The notes: generated by a model not told the origin, from the sequence alone. Shown: positions 35,187 to 44,329, counted from the first letter of the stretch. The stretch: DNA of 64,000 nt from Fumia xinanensis (GCF_014384905.1 NZ_JACRSV010000001.1:558001-622000); one strand, 5' to 3'. A program made the numbers and translations.

Positions 35187-35633
35187 GTGACAAGGCCGGA
35201 ACAGGCTTATGAAAACTTTAAATCAGGTTATAACTGCTGTCAGTCCATTGCGGTGGCCTATGCGGATGTGTTGGGGCTCAGCCGTGAGATGGCGGCACAG
35301 CTGTCGTCCGGTTTCGGCGGCGGTATAGGACGGCTTCGAGAGGTCTGCGGCGCGGTGTCGGGAATGGTGTTCGTTGCAAGCGCTGTGAAGGGCTACACGG
35401 ATCCCACTGACAACGCCCGAAAAAAGGAGCTTTACGCTCTTGTCCAAAAACTGGCTGGGGCGTTCGAAAAGGAAAACGGCAGCATCGTCTGCCGGGAGCT
35501 CTTGGGCTTGTCGGTCAAGAAAGAGGAACCGACTCCCTCGGAACGGACCGAAAGCTACTACAAAAAGCGGCCCTGCGGGGAATTGGTGCGGTTGGCCGCT
35601 GAAATCCTTGAGAGAGAATTATTTATGGAATAA
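35187..35633 (+). CDS. C_GCAxxG_C_C family redox protein
   Basis: This 148-residue protein matches the C_GCAxxG_C_C family: an N-terminal YNCCQSI, the core VCGAVSGMVF (here G-A-V replaces G-C-A in part), CRELLG and the terminal CGELV. The cysteines suggest a redox or Fe-S role; function is not established. The start is GTG 35187, seven bases after GGGAGGAA. It follows the Mrp terminator, so it may rely on read-through or a weak local promoter. Confidence 0.78.
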   Translation: MTRPEQAYENFKSGYNCCQSIAVAYADVLGLSREMAAQLSSGFGGGIGRLREVCGAVSGMVFVASAVKGYTDPTDNARKKELYALVQKLAGAFEKENGSIVCRELLGLSVKKEEPTPSERTESYYKKRPCGELVRLAAEILERELFME

Positions 35634-35658
35634 CAGTAGGTACATCCTTCTAAATGAG

Positions 35659-35693
35659 AAAAGCCGCATGTGCCGGGCACGTGCGGCTTTTCT
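35659..35693 (+). terminator. Terminator after the C_GCAxxG_C_C gene
   Basis: AAAAGCCGCA pairs with TGCGGCTTTT, with an inner GTGCC/GGCAC stem. The rest of the 365-bp gap up to 35998 holds the promoter at 35808 and a leader, and no other gene that I can see. Confidence 0.88.
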
Positions 35694-35807
35694 CTGTGCT
35701 GTTTTTTGCCGCTTTACGATGGAAGCTGCGGGGGAGCGGGATTCTGAGGAAAAAGCGATGATACGCCGCTAAATGTTGCTCTATGCAAAATATTTTGAGC
35801 AAACCTA

Positions 35808-35836
35808 TTGACATTTTGGATTAAATTGAATATGAT
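35808..35836 (+). promoter_or_regulatory. Promoter of the cassette-locus lead gene
   Basis: TTGACA (35808-35813), 17 bp and TATGAT (35831-35836). The leader to ATG 35999 is about 155 nt and ends in AAGAAAGGAAG. Confidence 0.8.
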
Positions 35837-35998
35837 AAATACAGAATACACGTGTATTATGCTGCTGTATATCAAAATTGGCCGTTTTGGTACAGAGGAT
35901 AAGTACGCTTAAAAAGTTGCGCAACGGGAAATACGCTTATTCTCCCGGCAGCATTCGACAGAATTTGCTTTACAAGAACAAGAAAGGAAGTTATACTG

Positions 35999-37531
35999 AT
36001 GTCAACAGAACGCATTGGCAAGAACGGATTGGTGGTCGGGACGGCCGCCTATTTTGAAGAACTCAACAAAAACTCGATGTTCAAATGGATTTTTACCGAC
36101 CCTAGAGATCATCATTATTGGGATCAGCTGAGCGGGTTTGCGGATCGTGTTATTTCTGTTTTGGAGGAAATACATCAGGATCTCAAAAACAATGCGCAGG
36201 TACTCGGCTATTTTCCAAGCGACGACCGGCAGGAAACAATAGATTTTGTAGAGGGCCTTTCGGGAATTTGCTCCTTTATGAGGAAAAGTACCTCAACGGC
36301 AGATTCCTGTCTCTCTCTTCTGGAACTGCGGGACTACAGCACTCGTCCTAAATCTCAAGCGGATAGGCGGGAGATTTTTGAGGCGGTAGCGCAAATTCAA
36401 AAAGAGGGGTACATGTGGCAGTCCGATGTCGAAAACATGCTGAAAAAGGCGCGGGACTATGGGTTACGGAATCTGTCGGGAGACGAGGAGAAGCTCTCTT
36501 TTATCAAAGGGTTGTATAGGGAGGAAAGCAAGGACTTTTACGACGATGTCCTCCTGTTGCTGGAATACCAAAACCGCCCCGACCATTTTAAAGGGAAATG
36601 CAATTGCACTCTTTGCAGCAAAAACTATATTTTTAATTTATTGTTAAAAACGGGTATTGCCGATATTTCCATGAGTGATTTACCTAAAGGCGGGACTTAT
36701 GAATACGCGGAAAACATCAAATACGCTTTGCGCGGCATCTGCGATACCATTTCCGACGATTTGTTCGCAAACGGGCAGTATCTGTCGGTGGAAAACATCA
36801 ATAAGCTCCAGCTGGTGTCGGACGATATGACAAAGCTCATCTCGAGGGGGTTCGACAGCTTGTTCAAGTCGGCTATTACCGATGTGGTCAATGTGGACGG
36901 CTTAATGCTCGACCGGGATTACGAGGTGCTGAGCGGGGACGACCTTGCCTTGGTGAAGGCGCTGAGCAACGAGTATCTCTATTATGAACAGCAGCGCAAC
37001 GAGCCAGTGATGGAAAGATTGGCCTACGAGGTGGTCAAAATCCGACGTAAGACAGAGTATTTCGACCGGTATAATACGGGGGTGTATCTCAATAAAGAGG
37101 GGTATGAAGAGAACTTACAGTATTCGGTTTCCATACGGGGAATGAGTTATGGCGAGATAGGCCTTGAAGGAGGAGAAAATCCAGGAATGGATGTATTAAT
37201 GGGAATAGCGAGCCTACTTTTGGGATCAGGGGTTGGCCTGTTTCTTTCTGTAGCGGGAACAGGGTTAGACATGGAACCCGACCAAAGGGTAAAATATGTA
37301 TTACAAGAAGGCGATATTTATTTTAGTATTTCTTATGGAAGCAATGAGATTAAAAAATCATTTTATAAAAGAGATGGTAATTTTATTTGTGCGGTGGTAA
37401 CTGAGAAGAAAAAAGGAAGCGAAGACGAAGAAGAAACGGTTTTAGTTAACCCTGACATTATTCCAAAAGATGGGAGTACAATAATGAAAGACAATTGGGT
37501 TCCATTTCCTGCCAATCTTTTTTTACAGTAA
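35999..37531 (+). CDS. Unknown 510-residue protein, lead gene of a duplicated cassette locus
   Basis: I do not recognise the family. The protein has no signal peptide. Residues about 1-250 are helical and charged and contain one CNCTLC cysteine cluster near residue 203. Residues about 251-364 form a helical middle region encoded by the block repeated at 38.3 kb. Residues about 365-510 are a tail with a Gly-rich hydrophobic stretch (MGIASLLLGSGVGLFLSVAG, about 402-421), then RVKYVL, YGSNE and SFYKRDG segments. The tail is encoded by markedly more AT-rich DNA than the middle. The promoter is at 35808 and two small membrane-protein genes follow. A modular effector with an exchangeable C-terminus is one reading; this is inference. 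Confidence 0.75.
   Translation: MSTERIGKNGLVVGTAAYFEELNKNSMFKWIFTDPRDHHYWDQLSGFADRVISVLEEIHQDLKNNAQVLGYFPSDDRQETIDFVEGLSGICSFMRKSTSTADSCLSLLELRDYSTRPKSQADRREIFEAVAQIQKEGYMWQSDVENMLKKARDYGLRNLSGDEEKLSFIKGLYREESKDFYDDVLLLLEYQNRPDHFKGKCNCTLCSKNYIFNLLLKTGIADISMSDLPKGGTYEYAENIKYALRGICDTISDDLFANGQYLSVENINKLQLVSDDMTKLISRGFDSLFKSAITDVVNVDGLMLDRDYEVLSGDDLALVKALSNEYLYYEQQRNEPVMERLAYEVVKIRRKTEYFDRYNTGVYLNKEGYEENLQYSVSIRGMSYGEIGLEGGENPGMDVLMGIASLLLGSGVGLFLSVAGTGLDMEPDQRVKYVLQEGDIYFSISYGSNEIKKSFYKRDGNFICAVVTEKKKGSEDEEETVLVNPDIIPKDGSTIMKDNWVPFPANLFLQ
36750..37089 (+). repeat. Direct repeat, copy A (inside the lead gene)
   Basis: This block of about 340 bp is matched at 38299-38638 with only about five differences that I counted. 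It encodes residues about 251-364. Similarity falls off sharply right after the GGTGTA at its end. Confidence 0.93.
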
Positions 37532-37544
37532 AAGGAGATCATAC

Positions 37545-37706
37545 ATGAAAGAGAAAAAACCTGTGATAGATGCGCTTTTAGATCACATTTTTAAAGACGA
37601 ATATAAAAAGCAATTTTTTAAAAAACGTTGGATTGGGTTGGGGCTACAACTTCTCATCGGTGCGGCTGTATTACTTATTCTTTTGGCTACTAATGCTTTT
37701 TCGTAA
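37545..37706 (+). CDS. Small single-helix membrane protein, 53 residues (cassette A)
   Basis: This gene is shorter than usual annotation limits. AAAGGAG at 37531-37537 precedes ATG 37545. The N-terminal half is amphipathic with IDALLDHIFKDEYKKQ. The C-terminal half is one membrane helix (LQLLIGAAVLLILLATNA). It is paralogous to the 57-residue gene at 39101 (DDILDIIFKDEVKKD) and to the frame-disrupted copy at 37900. Function is unknown; small immunity or accessory membrane proteins beside exchangeable tails would fit. Confidence 0.75.
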   Translation: MKEKKPVIDALLDHIFKDEYKKQFFKKRWIGLGLQLLIGAAVLLILLATNAFS

Positions 37707-37730
37707 AAGCTGAGAGGGGAAAGGGAAACT

Positions 37731-37856
37731 GTGAAATGTGATAAATTTAAAAACATGTTAGCGAATGTCGGGTTGCTTTGGTTTTTTATTGGGGTTCTTT
37801 TTGTATTTGTACTTATTGTTTTTCTTATCGTATCAATATGCAGGTGGTTTTTTTGA
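37731..37856 (+). CDS. Small membrane protein, 41 residues (cassette A)
   Basis: GTG 37731 follows GAGGGGAAAGGG. The product is an N-terminal KCDKFKNML followed by one long hydrophobic helix ending CRWFF. A 41-residue counterpart with the same plan, ending HLFF, lies at 39307 in cassette B. The equal length and matching order support both as real genes. Confidence 0.65.
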   Translation: MKCDKFKNMLANVGLLWFFIGVLFVFVLIVFLIVSICRWFF

Positions 37857-37899
37857 ATTAACTCCTTGTGAGCATTTTTGGAGGTTTAGGAGATGGATA

Positions 37900-38060
37900 G
37901 TGAAAAACTTTTTTGAGAAAATTTTAGATAAAATCTTTGAAGATGACGAAAAAAAGAAGTAATAAAAAGTGGACTTCAAAGGGATGGTATTCAGTTAATC
38001 ATTGGAGTAATTGCTATTATAATAGCCTTAATTATTGCAGTATATAAAGGTGTGTTATAG
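37900..38060 (+). pseudogene. Third copy of the 53-residue membrane protein, needing a -1 frameshift
   Basis: GTG 37900 follows TTAGGAG and reads KNFFEKILDKIFEDDEKKK before a stop at 37960-37962. The membrane helix (IQLIIGVIAIIIALIIAVY) continues in the -1 frame to 38060. The switch point is the exact heptamer A AAA AAG (37950-37956) in the correct phase. A -1 shift gives a 53-residue product, the same length as the copy at 37545. Either programmed frameshifting or a one-base indel in an A-run explains it; decay is the simpler reading. Confidence 0.55.
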
Positions 38061-38061
38061 A

Positions 38062-38252
38062 ATGAAAAAATCAATTCAAGACTTTTTTGGCAGATTTATT
38101 AAAGACCCGGTAAATTGGATGAGTTTGAGGAAGAGTTTGACGACAAGCTAGGACTCATTCGGCAGATCATAAAAAACGATATGTGTATAAAATTGATTCT
38201 CCTTATGGTTGTGTTGTTAATGGGCGTATATTTTTACTTCACGGGACAATAG
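38062..38252 (+). pseudogene. Small single-helix membrane protein with a one-base frame break
   Basis: ATG 38062 reads KKSIQDFFGRFIKDP. Then the frame is lost at the CCC run 38106-38108. The -1 frame continues with an acidic GKLDEFEEEFDDK and a membrane helix (LILLMVVLLMGVYFYF) to 38252. One extra C would restore a 63-residue protein of the same plan as its neighbours. The gene is either decayed or phase-variable. Confidence 0.5.
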
Positions 38253-38277
38253 AGGATGAATTTTCACCAAATCCCCG

Positions 38278-38300
38278 AAAAAACATTTGACAAGCCCGTT
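38278..38300 (+). repeat. Copy of the rplU promoter -35 region at the duplication junction
   Basis: These 23 bases, including TTGACAAGCCCGTT, are identical to 39445-39467, the -35 half of the rplU promoter. Right after it, at 38299-38301, the sequence joins the lead-gene repeat. It marks the join of a tandem duplication. Confidence 0.88.
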
Positions 38301-38638
38301 TCTGACGATTTGTTCGCTAACGGGCAGTATCTGTCGGTGGAAAACATCAATAAGCTCCAGCTGGTGTCGGACGATATGACAAAGCTCATCTCGAGGGGGT
38401 TCGACAGCTTGTTCAAGTCGGCCATCACCGATGTGGTCAATGTGGACGGCTTAATGCTCGACCGGGATTACGAGGTGCTGAGCGGGGACGACCTTGCCTT
38501 GGTGAAGGCGCTGAGCAACGAGTATCTCTATTATGAACAGCAGCGCAACGAGCCAGTGATGGAAAGATTGGCCTACGAGGTGGTCAAAATCCGACGTAAG
38601 ACAGAGTATTTCGACCGGTATAACACGGGGGTGTACGT
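38299..38638 (+). repeat. Direct repeat, copy B
   Basis: This is the partner of 36750-37089, offset by 1549 bp and about 99% identical by eye. It begins in the duplicated promoter fragment and ends where the tails diverge. Confidence 0.93.
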
Positions 38639-39100
38639 CAATAGAGAGGGGTTTGAGCAAAACAGCATATATCTCATGGCTCACATTATAAGTGCGGGAG
38701 AGACCGGTCCAAATGCTGAAAGTGATCCTGTAGCGACTTATATTATGGAAAAGGCGAAATTGCTAATGCTTCCTGTGGCAAAAGTTTTAGACACCTTAAG
38801 TTTTTTGACTTCTTTAGAGGGGAAAGAAAGAGTAAAATATGTATTGGAAGCGGGAGATGTGGAAATTGAAATTATTGATTATGGGATGGATAATCATAGG
38901 AATTCCTTTTATAAACGAGATGGCACATTTGTAGTTTCATCAATATGGGCTAAAAAAATGACTACAGAGCCAATCCTGACATTAAACCAATTAGCAAAAC
39001 AGAAATTATAGTCGATGGTTTACGACGTGAATTTTTGACAGATGAATTAAACTTGTTGATTGATATTGCAATGAAAGACATAACGGAGGTATATTAGAAG

Positions 39101-39274
39101 ATGAAGAAAAGGATCCCAATTTTAGATGATATCCTGGATATTATCTTTAAAGATGAGGTAAAGAAGGACATAATCCGGGATATGTATAAAATTAAAGGGA
39201 TTAGTCTTGTTGCTTTTTTGATTCTATGTTTTATAATTATAATTGTTTCGGCAATACAGGGTGATCTGTTTTGA
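39101..39274 (+). CDS. Small single-helix membrane protein, 57 residues (cassette B)
   Basis: ATG 39101 follows AACGGAGG. The product begins KKRIPILDDILDIIFKDEVKKD and ends in a hydrophobic helix (LVAFLILCFIIIIVSA). It parallels the 53-residue protein at 37545 in sequence and place. Function is unknown. Confidence 0.75.
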   Translation: MKKRIPILDDILDIIFKDEVKKDIIRDMYKIKGISLVAFLILCFIIIIVSAIQGDLF

Positions 39275-39306
39275 TTTTAAAAGTCCAGAAAGATAGAGGA
39301 GATTCT

Positions 39307-39432
39307 ATGAAAGAAAAGTTCGAACGCTTTTTTACCATAGTAGGATTTGGCGTAGTTTTGCTCAATGTTTTCGTTCTTGCTGTTTTGCTTTTGGTTTTTT
39401 TGCTTTCTCTTATATTCCATCTTTTTTTCTGA
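39307..39432 (+). CDS. Small membrane protein, 41 residues (cassette B)
   Basis: ATG 39307 is preceded by AGAGGAG. KEKFERFF is followed by one hydrophobic helix and a terminal HLFF. It is the counterpart of the 41-residue gene at 37731. The rplU promoter begins 21 bp after its stop. Confidence 0.7.
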   Translation: MKEKFERFFTIVGFGVVLLNVFVLAVLLLVFLLSLIFHLFF

Positions 39433-39453
39433 GAAAAACCGAATAAAAAACAT

Positions 39454-39482
39454 TTGACAAGCCCGTTCCCCTATGGTATAAT
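39454..39482 (+). promoter_or_regulatory. Promoter of the rplU-prp-rpmA operon
   Basis: Consensus TTGACA (39454-39459), 17 bp and TATAAT (39477-39482). Confidence 0.92.
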
Positions 39483-39488
39483 ATCTTA

Positions 39489-39571
39489 GCCGCATGTTCT
39501 GGGCAGTAAGTCGGAGGTCAATCTTCGCGCCTTAGTTACAGCGAGATTAGAGAAAAGGCAGGTGCCTTGTG
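39489..39571 (+). promoter_or_regulatory. Leader of the L21 operon (candidate L21 leader RNA)
   Basis: The roughly 83-nt untranslated leader before rplU lies where Firmicutes carry the L21 leader, an autoregulatory RNA. I did not verify its secondary structure in detail, so the class call rests on position. Confidence 0.45.
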
Positions 39572-39883
39572 ATGTACGCTATTATGGAAACAGGTGGAAA
39601 GCAGTACCGCGTTCAGGAAGGCGACGTTGTATTCATCGAGAAAATCGAAGGCGAAGCGGAATCCAAAGTAACTTTCGATAAAATCGTCCTCGTTGCTGAC
39701 GATAACGGCGCGAAAGTCGGCGCTCCCTATGTGGACGGCGCAACTGTGGAAGCTACCCTCCTGAAAAACGGAAAAGGTAAGAAAATCACCGTATTTACTT
39801 ACAAACCGAAGAAAAGTGAAAAGCGTAAAATGGGTCACAGACAACCTTACACTCAGGTAAGAATTGAATCCATTAAAGCTTAA
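39572..39883 (+). CDS. rplU: 50S ribosomal protein L21
   Basis: This 103-residue protein begins YAIMETGGKQYRVQEGD and ends KKSEKRKMGHRQPYTQVRIESI, both diagnostic of L21. I start it at ATG 39572; a GTG directly before it is in frame. It is the first gene of the conserved L21-Prp-L27 operon. Confidence 0.97.
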   Translation: MYAIMETGGKQYRVQEGDVVFIEKIEGEAESKVTFDKIVLVADDNGAKVGAPYVDGATVEATLLKNGKGKKITVFTYKPKKSEKRKMGHRQPYTQVRIESIKA

Positions 39884-39888
39884 GTCCG

Positions 39889-40206
39889 ATGATTGAAGCT
39901 GAGTTTTTCCGCGAAAACGGCGCCTACACGGGGTTTGCGGTTTCCGGACATGCGGGGTTTGACCAGCATGGAAGAGACATCGTCTGTGCCTCGGTCAGTT
40001 CCGCCGTACAACTCACCGTGAACGGAATTACCGAGATTTTGTCTGAACGGGCAGATATTAAGGTGAAAGAAAATCTGGTGAAGCTCTCATTGAAGGATGG
40101 TCCCAGCAGAGAGACAAACGCTTTTTTCAAGGCGTTGAAACTCCATTTGGAGCTTTTGTGCGAAGACTATCCGGGTACAATTCATATTTCCTGTATGGAG
40201 GTGTAA
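39889..40206 (+). CDS. prp: Ribosomal-processing cysteine protease Prp
   Basis: This 105-residue protease removes the N-terminal extension of L27 in Firmicutes. The catalytic pair is His21 in VSGHAGF and Cys33 in DIVCASVS. It lies between rplU and rpmA, with gaps of 5 and 3 bp. The L27 encoded next door has the matching cleavage site. Confidence 0.95.
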   Translation: MIEAEFFRENGAYTGFAVSGHAGFDQHGRDIVCASVSSAVQLTVNGITEILSERADIKVKENLVKLSLKDGPSRETNAFFKALKLHLELLCEDYPGTIHISCMEV

Positions 40207-40209
40207 GTT

Positions 40210-40491
40210 ATGTTGAAATTAAGCATGCAGTTCTTTGCCCATAAAAAAGGTGTTGGTTCTACTAAGAACGGCCGTGATTCTGAGTCCAAACGCCTCGGTG
40301 TCAAACGTGCGGACGGACAGTTCGTACTGGCTGGCAACATCTTGGTTCGTCAGCGCGGAACCCACATTCACCCCGGTGAAAACGTTGGAATCGGCAGCGA
40401 CGATACACTTTTCGCATTGGTTGACGGAAAAGTGAAGTTTGAGCGTGTCGGCCGTGATCGCAAAAAAGTCAGCGTCTATACCGCTCAGTAA
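40210..40491 (+). CDS. rpmA: 50S ribosomal protein L27 with cleavable N-terminal extension
   Basis: This 93-residue protein begins [20 protein letters not shown]. The QFFA/HKKG junction is the Prp cleavage site, so mature L27 starts at the His. The core [21 protein letters not shown] is diagnostic. A terminator follows. Confidence 0.97.
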   Translation: MLKLSMQFFAHKKGVGSTKNGRDSESKRLGVKRADGQFVLAGNILVRQRGTHIHPGENVGIGSDDTLFALVDGKVKFERVGRDRKKVSVYTAQ

Positions 40492-40500
40492 TTTCGACGA

Positions 40501-40531
40501 AAACCCCGAGCCATGCGCTTGGGGTTTTTTT
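40501..40531 (+). terminator. Terminator of the L21-L27 operon
   Basis: AAACCCC-G-AG pairs with CT-T-GGGGTTTTTTT around CCATGCG. Confidence 0.85.
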
Positions 40532-42148
<1,617 letters not shown>

Positions 42149-42214
42149 GCTGAAAGCGGCCGCGCTGTCCTGAAAGGGCGGTACGGCCGTACATTTTTCT
42201 GGAGACAATAAAAG

Positions 42215-42631
42215 ATGACGACGGGAGGAACTGTTACGTTAGAAATCGAAAACATTACAAATGCAAAACAAATGAGTCCGCTTACTTTGGCATTTTTGGG
42301 GGATGCGGTGTTTGAGCTGATGGTGCGGGAGCGGTTGATCCAAAAAGGAAACGCTCCGGTGAACAAGCTTCACAAGCAAGCGGTAAAGATGGTTTGCGCC
42401 GCTGCTCAGGCACAAGCCGTGCAGGTATTGATGCCCTTTCTGACCGAGGAAGAGGCCGCTGTCTATAAGCGGGGGAGAAATACCCACAACAATGTTCCCA
42501 AAAACGCTGATCCCGCGGAATACCGGGCGGCCACAGGGCTTGAAACTTTGTTTGGATTTTTACATGTAAAAGGGGATACTAACAGGGTAAGGGAGCTTTT
42601 TGAGGCCATTTGTAACCATATGCAGGACTAA
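42215..42631 (+). CDS. mrnC: Mini-ribonuclease III
   Basis: This 138-residue RNase III catalytic domain without a dsRNA-binding domain matures 23S rRNA in Firmicutes. FLGDAVFEL holds the catalytic Asp30 and ATGLETLFGFLHVKG the later Glu. The obgE-mrnC neighbourhood is unusual, as mrnC commonly follows cysS, but the protein call is firm. Confidence 0.93.
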   Translation: MTTGGTVTLEIENITNAKQMSPLTLAFLGDAVFELMVRERLIQKGNAPVNKLHKQAVKMVCAAAQAQAVQVLMPFLTEEEAAVYKRGRNTHNNVPKNADPAEYRAATGLETLFGFLHVKGDTNRVRELFEAICNHMQD

Positions 42632-42697
42632 AATCAGCTCTTATCTGATTTTTGGAGACAGGGTGGACCTGTTGTAAAGAAAGAGGGCGCGGCTGCA

Positions 42698-43564
42698 GTG
42701 AAAAAATATAATTTGTGGGAAATTTTGGTGGATGTTGTACTGATCCTGTTTGGTACGGCGGCTTACTCCTTGGGGCTTTACTATTTCATCACCCCCAGCA
42801 ATGTGGCTCCCGGCGGCGTCAGCGGCATATCAATACTAATCAATTTCGTTTCTGGGCTTCCTGTCGGTGTGGTCAACGCTGCCATCAACGTGCCGCTGCT
42901 TCTTATAGGCTGGCGCTTTCTGGGAAAGGAATTTATCTGGAAAACATTGCTGTCCGTCGTGAGTTTTACTGTATTTTACGATTATATTTTTACCTTCGTC
43001 AAGCCATACCAGGGTGAAAAACTACTGGCCTGCCTGTTTGGCGGCGTACTCATGGGTATCGGACTGGGGCTTGTTTTTCTGCGGGCCGGTTCCACCGGAG
43101 GCATGGATATCGTCAACAAGCTTTTGAATCGTCGGTTTCCCCACATCCCTTTGGGGCGAGCTACTATGCTTACCGATCTTGTCGTCATCGCTTTTTCAAT
43201 TTTTGTTTTCCGTTCTATTGAGTCTGCCTTGTATGCAATTATCGTTATATTTATTTCCTCCCAGCTCATTGACATGGTGGTCTATGGCGGTGATAGGGGA
43301 AAGCTGGTCTATATCTTTTCGCCCCATTATGAGGACATTTCCGACGGAATTATCCGAAACCTCGGGCGGGGAGCTACCCTGCTGGACGGAGAAGGGGCTT
43401 ACACTGGTCAGCAAAAGCAGGTGCTAATGTGCGCTCTGCGGAATAACGAATACCATAAGGTCAAAAAGCTGGTTCACGAGATTGATCCGAATGCCTTTAT
43501 GATCGTTTCTGATGCCTCGGAAGTGGCTGGAGAGGGCTTCAAACCAATTGACAGCGGACGATGA
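42698..43564 (+). CDS. YitT family membrane protein (DUF161 + DUF2179)
   Basis: This 288-residue protein has about five or six membrane helices. The DUF161 signature SNVAPGGVSGISILIN is at the start and AGSTGGMDIVNKLL is in the repeat. A soluble DUF2179 domain (about 205-285) closes it, with GATLLDGEGAYTGQQKQVL. Transport is suspected but not shown. It starts at GTG 42698 after GAGGGCG. Confidence 0.88.
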   Translation: MKKYNLWEILVDVVLILFGTAAYSLGLYYFITPSNVAPGGVSGISILINFVSGLPVGVVNAAINVPLLLIGWRFLGKEFIWKTLLSVVSFTVFYDYIFTFVKPYQGEKLLACLFGGVLMGIGLGLVFLRAGSTGGMDIVNKLLNRRFPHIPLGRATMLTDLVVIAFSIFVFRSIESALYAIIVIFISSQLIDMVVYGGDRGKLVYIFSPHYEDISDGIIRNLGRGATLLDGEGAYTGQQKQVLMCALRNNEYHKVKKLVHEIDPNAFMIVSDASEVAGEGFKPIDSGR

Positions 43565-43624
43565 TTTTGGTATCATAGTAAGGTATGAGATATCTTGCAG
43601 GCGTGTTGGAAAAGAGGTGTTTGA

Positions 43625-44329
43625 ATGCAAAAGCTGCAAAACATCAAGGGCATTTTTTTGGATGTTGGGTGGACACTGTGCCGACCGGCCACTGGGAGCT
43701 GGGTGATTCCTATAAAAGCCCTTACATACACCGGATGGGACGTTTTCAATTCCATTGATGTGGAGAAGCGAAAAGAGGCTTTCCAAACTTGCAAGGCCTA
43801 TATGGACGAAAATCACCTGATTTTTACTGAAGAGGAAGAACTAAAGCAGTTCCGCGTCTATTACCGGATGCTGGCCGAGATGTTGCCGGAGCTTTCATGG
43901 AAGGACGATCAAATCGAAGCTATTGCCCAGGATAAGGTGTTCAATATGGAAAACTATATTCCATTTGAGGACACAAAAGACACAGTGAGGGAACTTTCAA
44001 AGCGTTTTTCTCTAGGGGTAATTTCTGACACCTGGCCGTCTATTCGGCGCATTCTGGAATATCTGGGGGTTTATGAATGCTTTGACAGTTATACCTATAG
44101 CTGCAATCTTGGAGTGACCAAACCTGACCCCAAAATGTATAACCATGCCATTAAGGCCTTGGGAATTGCGCCGGAAAATACATTGTTTGTAGATGATTTT
44201 ATCGACAATCTCCACGGGGCGCGCCGAGCGGGTATCCAGCCGGTTATGATTACTGTGCGGCCTGATGTGACCCACGAGACGGAATATCCGAAAATTTCGG
44301 CTATCAGCGGGTTATTTGATCTGTTATAA
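43625..44329 (+). CDS. HAD family hydrolase with altered motif I
   Basis: This 234-residue protein has a HAD IA-type core and cap. Motif I reads DVGWT: Asp13 is kept but the second Asp, normally the acid/base, is Gly15. Motif II is SDT near residue 138, motif III the Lys of VTKPDPKMY, and motif IV FVDDFIDN. The missing acid/base suggests a different or weakened reaction. It follows yitT after 60 bp. Confidence 0.8.
   Translation: MQKLQNIKGIFLDVGWTLCRPATGSWVIPIKALTYTGWDVFNSIDVEKRKEAFQTCKAYMDENHLIFTEEEELKQFRVYYRMLAEMLPELSWKDDQIEAIAQDKVFNMENYIPFEDTKDTVRELSKRFSLGVISDTWPSIRRILEYLGVYECFDSYTYSCNLGVTKPDPKMYNHAIKALGIAPENTLFVDDFIDNLHGARRAGIQPVMITVRPDVTHETEYPKISAISGLFDLL

Larger units (their letters stand above)
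38256..39097 (+). pseudogene. Orphan second copy of the lead gene's middle and tail (cassette B)
   Basis: From 38299 the DNA repeats codons for residues about 251-364 of the 510-residue protein, then runs into a different tail. The two tails still share RVKYVL, YG and SFYKRDG, so they are diverged homologues. The copy lacks the first 250 codons. ATG 38256 has no usable ribosome site and reads through duplicated promoter DNA. A frame break in the A-run 38952-38958 cuts the tail at 39011; the -1 frame would carry NPDIKPISKTEII onward to 39097, matching NPDI in cassette A. It looks like a silent donor cassette or a remnant. Confidence 0.75.

Noticed and set aside
35187..35633. Possible selenoprotein reading in the C_GCAxxG_C_C gene
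   Set aside because: No in-frame TGA codon is present at the cysteine positions.
37765..37962. 65-codon frame with a hydrophobic start overlapping the 41-residue gene
   Set aside because: The 41-residue frame has a better ribosome site and a same-length counterpart in cassette B. The end of the 65-codon frame is explained by the 37900 copy.
39489..39571. T-box leader before rplU
   Set aside because: There is no specifier stem or T-box sequence, and ribosomal operons are not T-box targets.
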